From positions 1 through 11,703 of the forward strand of contig WKLE02004887.1 of NCBI GenBank assembly GCA_014885115.2: a stretch of 11,703 nt of DNA, given 5' to 3'. The position numbers and the translations under genes are program-made. Positions 9,308 through 11,703 of the stretch are shown here, in pieces (positions within the stretch are counted from its first letter, which is position 1; every line of letters begins with the position of its first letter). The notes beneath the pieces are model-generated. The model searched no databases. It was not told the origin of the DNA and saw only the letters and a list, made by a program, of their open reading frames with translations. This DNA comes from Asterionellopsis glacialis (taxonomy: Eukaryota > Bacillariophyta > Plagiogrammaphyceae > Rhaphoneidales > Asterionellopsidaceae).

Positions 9308-9884
9308 ATGATGTTGAGTGCCGTGAAAGTAGTAGGTAGAGTATTTGTAAATCGAAGCATTGCCAAACTATGGCCTGCTTTCCGTTCGTTCATGTGCACA
9401 TTTTTCACCTCCTGCAATAACATCATTACAAAAGAGTAGCTGCAATAGCTATTTGGCTTCTGGACGTGGTGGAAGTGCTTTATTCGATTCCATTGACCAA
9501 GATCATGACAAAGAGTTAACCAAGAAAGAAATCCTTGATTTTTTAGACAATGTAGATTGGAAGGGAGTCAATCCTAACGCATTTAAGATTCTTGAAGAAT
9601 TGACTGCATATCAGTGGAGGGTGTCATGTATGCATTTCCAAAGGTCTCAATTCCAGAAAAGGCTGCCCAAGCAGCCAATAAGGAGGGCATTGCCCCAGAT
9701 ACCTTCTATGCTTTGTCGCTCTTGGAGGAAACAGGAATATTTTTAGTCCCGGCAAGTGGTTTTGGCCAAGCTGAAGGACGATTCAGCTTCAGAACAACAT
9801 TTTTTTCCTGCAGAAGACAAAATTATGAGTGCTATTGGAGAATTTGCACGCCATCACAAAGCTTTTGTTGAAAAATACTCCTAA
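9308..9884 (+). pseudogene. Alanine aminotransferase pseudogene with N-terminal EF-hand; catalytic core deleted
   Basis: The start (ATG ATG at 9308) encodes an Arg- and hydrophobic-rich leader resembling a mitochondrial presequence. After a frame change the sequence reads an EF-hand, whose 12-residue loop at 9495-9530 has Asp at positions 1, 3 and 5 and Glu at 12. At about 9600-9605 it jumps directly to VEGVMYAFP, then APDTFYALSLLEETGI, VPASGFGQ and FRTTF, the well-known C-terminal signature of alanine aminotransferase (pyruvate/glutamate transamination, PLP enzyme). The core of several hundred residues, including the PLP-binding lysine, is absent. A run of seven T at 9800-9806 shifts frame again; the true C-terminus then continues to TAA at 9882-9884. 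It cannot make an active enzyme. Whether the EF-hand belonged to the parent aminotransferase or was joined by the deletion is not decided here. It converges on the gene ending at 9928. Confidence 0.85.
9495..9530 (+). other. EF-hand calcium-binding loop in the aminotransferase pseudogene
   Basis: DQDHDKELTKKE fits the canonical loop: acidic at 1, 3 and 5, hydrophobic Leu at 8, Glu at 12. The only departure is Glu rather than the usual Gly at about position 6-7. Flanking residues are helical (SALFDSI before, ILDFLDNV after), as an EF-hand requires. Confidence 0.8.
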
Positions 9885-9927
9885 GTTCTAAACCAAGTGG
9901 TAGAATAGAGCTTCTTAGTTTTTATAA

Positions 9928-10647
9928 TTACAGTTTTTCTGTTTTTCCAGCATCCAGAGTATCATTGGCATCGTTCTGTCCTTCATCTGTTAGTGCATCT
10001 GTATCAACATTGGCCAAAGGTGTAGTAGTAACAATGTTATCGTCTAACTTTGAACATCCAAAGTCAGTATTGTCTAGCTCTTTGATAGTTTGTACTACCT
10101 CGTTGAATGCCTTATCTGTGTCATAGAGACTTAGTAGTGCCCAGTGTTGTGCTTCTAAATCACTTAATTGATTGCATGCAAAAGCTACCTGCACCTTAGC
10201 TCTTCTGCCTTAGCTCTTCTTAAGCCCATAGATGCATCATCAATGTTGGCCTTGAATTTTTGCAACATTCCACGTACCTCTCTGGCGCTATTCCTAGCTA
10301 AAAGTTGCTTCTTTTGAAGCTCAGCATCACTGCAAACAAAGAAACAAGTGTGGTCAGTATAGGCAAAAGATGAATTAGTACAAAAGGAAGGATGAGATAA
10401 AAGCGATGCCTTTCAATAAAAAGAAAGGAATTTGTAATCCTCTTTGTGAAACTGAAACTACTAATAAGTTAGTTTTAAGTTTCGTCAAATGCAGCAAAAC
10501 AAGAGCCCAAATTAATCTGCAAGACACGCTCAAAACACAACAACCTACCATCATCACATTATACTATCGATAAATGTGTGGTAGCGACGAGGGTGCATCA
10601 AAGTGCTTTGCTGCATCGCTACCATGTGTTGTGATGCCATTGTCCAT
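9928..10647 (-). CDS. Two-exon gene of unknown function, frame disabled by a 14-base tandem duplication
   Basis: Exon 1 runs 10647-10565 (ATG, 27 codons plus two bases). A 235-base intron follows, with donor GTATAA and acceptor TTTGTTTGCAG, and exon 2 runs 10329-9928, ending TAA. The splice is phase 2 and preserves frame. Exon 2 encodes a helical, probably coiled-coil stretch (QKKQLLARNSAREV, then LQKFKANIDDAS) and, after about residue 95, an acidic Thr/Asp/Asn-rich tail. At 10193-10220 a 14-base unit is present twice, which shifts the frame to a stop at 10187-10185 after about 75 residues. With one unit the frame is open for 156 residues and the total length is divisible by three. Family not recognised; the small size and helices would suit a subunit of a complex, but that is a guess. 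The duplication may be a recent mutation, an allele or an assembly error. Confidence 0.7.
10193..10220 (-). repeat. 14-base tandem duplication inside exon 2
   Basis: Two adjacent 14-base units (10193-10206 and 10207-10220) are identical except for their first base on the forward strand. Fourteen is not a multiple of three, so the second unit moves the downstream reading frame. Confidence 0.85.
10330..10564 (-). other. Intron of the reverse-strand two-exon gene
   Basis: On the reverse strand the donor is GTATAATG at 10564 and the acceptor TTTCTTTGTTTGCAG ends at 10330, with a clear pyrimidine tract. Removal joins exon 1 and exon 2 in phase 2 without a stop. The intron contains stops in every relevant frame. 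Confidence 0.7.
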
Positions 10648-10665
10648 GGTGTGCAACAAGGAGTG

Positions 10666-10695
10666 AAATCTATGCAGCTCAAATCTATGCAGCTC
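10666..10695. repeat. Perfect 15-base tandem duplication upstream of the start codon
   Basis: AAATCTATGCAGCTC occurs twice head to tail, 19 bases upstream of the ATG at 10647 on the reverse strand, and so probably lies in its 5' leader or core promoter. Confidence 0.85.
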
Positions 10696-10809
10696 AGAGC
10701 AAATGAGGAGTTATAAAGCAGGCAAATCAAAAAAGAAGAGGTAAAAAACATAAGCTAGATACTGACAAATACACGTAGCAAATGGCATAGCTGAGACAAA
10801 AAAAGAGCA

Positions 10810-10966
10810 AGCACTAAAATGTGCTCGTTTTTCCAGCCAAAAGTGATATCTCTCGTAGGTCTGTACCAAATTGTACAGCAGATGTATCCTTGCATACCAG
10901 GAAAAACAGGCACTAAAAGGTGCTCGTTTTTTACTCTCAGGAGCCAATAAAAGTGCTTGTTTTTCC
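10810..10966. repeat. Short repeats with GCAC-TAAAA-GTGC hairpin core
   Basis: GCACTAAAATGTGCTCGTTT and its near-copy, each 22 bases with one mismatch, lie at 10811-10832 and 10910-10931, 99 bases apart. Each is flanked by A-rich sequence on the left and T-rich on the right, so both can fold. A shorter relative, AAAAGTGCTTGTTTTTCC, follows at about 10949. CTGTAC and GTACAG six bases apart form another small hairpin at 10861-10878. Confidence 0.6.
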
Positions 10967-10982
10967 GGACAATCAAAATTTT

Positions 10983-10994
10983 CGGACATGTCCG
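10983..10994. repeat. Perfect 12-base palindrome
   Basis: CGGACATGTCCG is its own reverse complement. It follows a second CCGGA word at about 10965. It may be a protein-binding site or an element end; there is no direct evidence for either. Confidence 0.5.
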
Positions 10995-11069
10995 GGCTCC
11001 CCTCAGATTACAATTTAGCTGTCATAACCTAATGAAATGGTCTGCACATCTGTTTGAGAGGTTATGGTA

Positions 11070-11113
11070 CCTAAATCTAAATCCAAATTAGGGATTGCGT
11101 TTAAGTTATGCAC
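11070..11113 (-). repeat. Inverted third copy of the dispersed GTGCATAACTTA repeat
   Basis: Read on the reverse strand from 11113, the sequence starts GTGCATAACTTAA and continues through AATTTGGATTTAGATTTAGG, resembling both copies at 8523 and 8598. Flanking similarity extends outwards to about 11056 and 11130. Confidence 0.6.
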
Positions 11114-11227
11114 CCCCTAAATGAGCAGGTGAAACAGTTCATTTGGTTTTGTTCAGTGAGTGAAAGAATTGGATAGTTGAGGAAAATATTCTAAAGTAAA
11201 ATTATAAGAAAAGCGAGAAAAGAAAGA

Positions 11228-11249
11228 GGAATTAGATAATTCTAATTCC
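11228..11249. repeat. Perfect 9-base stem hairpin
   Basis: GGAATTAGA at 11228-11236 and its complement at 11241-11249 are separated by TAAT. It lies at the end of the copia relic's open frame, whose stop is at 11242-11244 on the reverse strand. No T run follows on either side that would suggest a terminator. Confidence 0.55.
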
Positions 11250-11703
11250 GGAAATTGGTGACGTGTACCAACTGTTGGATTGGTGTCATCATCCTTAACC
11301 TTGATATTTTCTCACTCCCTCGCGATAAAACAGTTGGTACCCATGACATTAATTTATTGCAATGAAATTCAACTTTTTCTTTCGAAAGTGGTTTGGTGAA
11401 CATATCAGCCATTTGAAGATTGGTGGATCTATGTTGAATGTCAATGATTTTATTGACTACATATGATCAAAAGTGATACAAACGTACTGATAAATGCTGT
11501 GTTTGTGCCCGTGTTTTATGATTTGTAGCAAACTCAATGCAACTTTTATTATCTTCAAATACCTTGCATACATCAGAAAGGAAGTTCAAGCTACTCCGGG
11601 AAAAGTCTGTCCGTCAGTCAATCAAAAAAGTTGGTGTGTCACTAAAATTCTGTCCTCCACCGGCATATTTGCTTTGGAACTGACATAAAAAATTGTACAG
11701 AGT
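11242..11703 (-). pseudogene. Ty1/copia pol relic, RNase H C-terminal end, cut by the window edge
   Basis: On the reverse strand from 11703 the sequence reads the end of a copia-type polyprotein. FEDNKSCIEFATN (about 11559-11521) and MADMFTKPLSKEK (11412 down) are the characteristic RNase H end motifs, usually written EDN.SCI..A and Q.AD..TKPL. Two in-frame stops break it, at 11616-11614 and 11469-11467. The last stop is at 11242. RNase H removes the RNA strand during reverse transcription; here it cannot be made. No LTR could be recognised beyond the end, so the relic is truncated or its LTR has decayed. Reverse transcriptase and integrase would lie to the right of the window. Confidence 0.85.
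11265..11340. repeat. 12-base inverted repeat at the end of the copia relic
   Basis: GTACCAACTGTT at 11265-11276 and its exact complement at 11329-11340 flank 52 bases. Copia LTRs often start TGTTGG and end CCAACA, and these words occur here, but in an arrangement that does not form a normal LTR. Confidence 0.5.

Noticed and set aside
10711..10989. Reverse frame of 92 codons with repeated KRAxFSAC words
   Set aside because: The repetition comes from the hairpin-core DNA repeats; composition is not protein-like and there is no domain.
11265..11340. Copia 3' LTR start
   Set aside because: TGTTGG/CCAACA-like words are present but in the wrong order and spacing, and no polypurine tract or long terminal duplication can be shown in the window.

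Overview
The window looks like nuclear DNA of a microbial eukaryote. It is AT-rich, contains GT...AG introns of about 76 to 235 bases in otherwise open coding sequence, and is crowded with decayed mobile-element genes and short repeats. A Ty1/copia pol fragment, a MuDR/MULE-like transposase tail and an EF-hand/alanine aminotransferase remnant together suggest a protist, perhaps a diatom or another stramenopile alga. That placement is inference and weak. I see no bacterial operon, tRNA, rRNA, CRISPR array or intact virus.

Left part (1-6567): mobile-element or element-associated genes, most of them broken. A short reverse-strand reading frame (65-280) diverges from a spliced forward gene of unknown family (493-2267) that has two introns, a very small middle exon and two frame breaks. 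Next is a forward relic (2721-4445) resembling the C-terminal half of a MULE-type transposase: a SWIM-like zinc site, an acidic linker, then a CX2CX4HX4C zinc knuckle. Facing it on the reverse strand is a long relic of an unrecognised protein (6567 down to 4568), in at least eight pieces.

Middle part (6568-9307): no convincing gene. It holds a degenerate tandem array of about five units of 80-122 bases starting next to the first codon of the reverse-strand relic, a G-rich tract with strong quadruplex potential, a foldback element of about 417 bases with arms near 128 bases, and two tandem copies of a diverged repeat whose third copy lies inverted at 11070-11113.

Right part (9308-11703): 9308-9884 is a pseudogene of an alanine aminotransferase with an N-terminal EF-hand; the whole catalytic middle is missing. 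It converges on a reverse-strand two-exon gene (10647-9928) of about 156 codons, disabled in this copy by a 14-base tandem duplication. Beyond it are small hairpin-forming repeats, and the window ends inside a reverse-strand copia pol relic (11703-11242).

No working pathway can be read here. The genes do not act together in any way the sequence proves; the best interpretation is accessory or repeat-rich chromosome with one or two ordinary genes at the right, both damaged. Many breaks are single-base changes of frame, so sequencing error must be excluded before all of them are accepted as decay.
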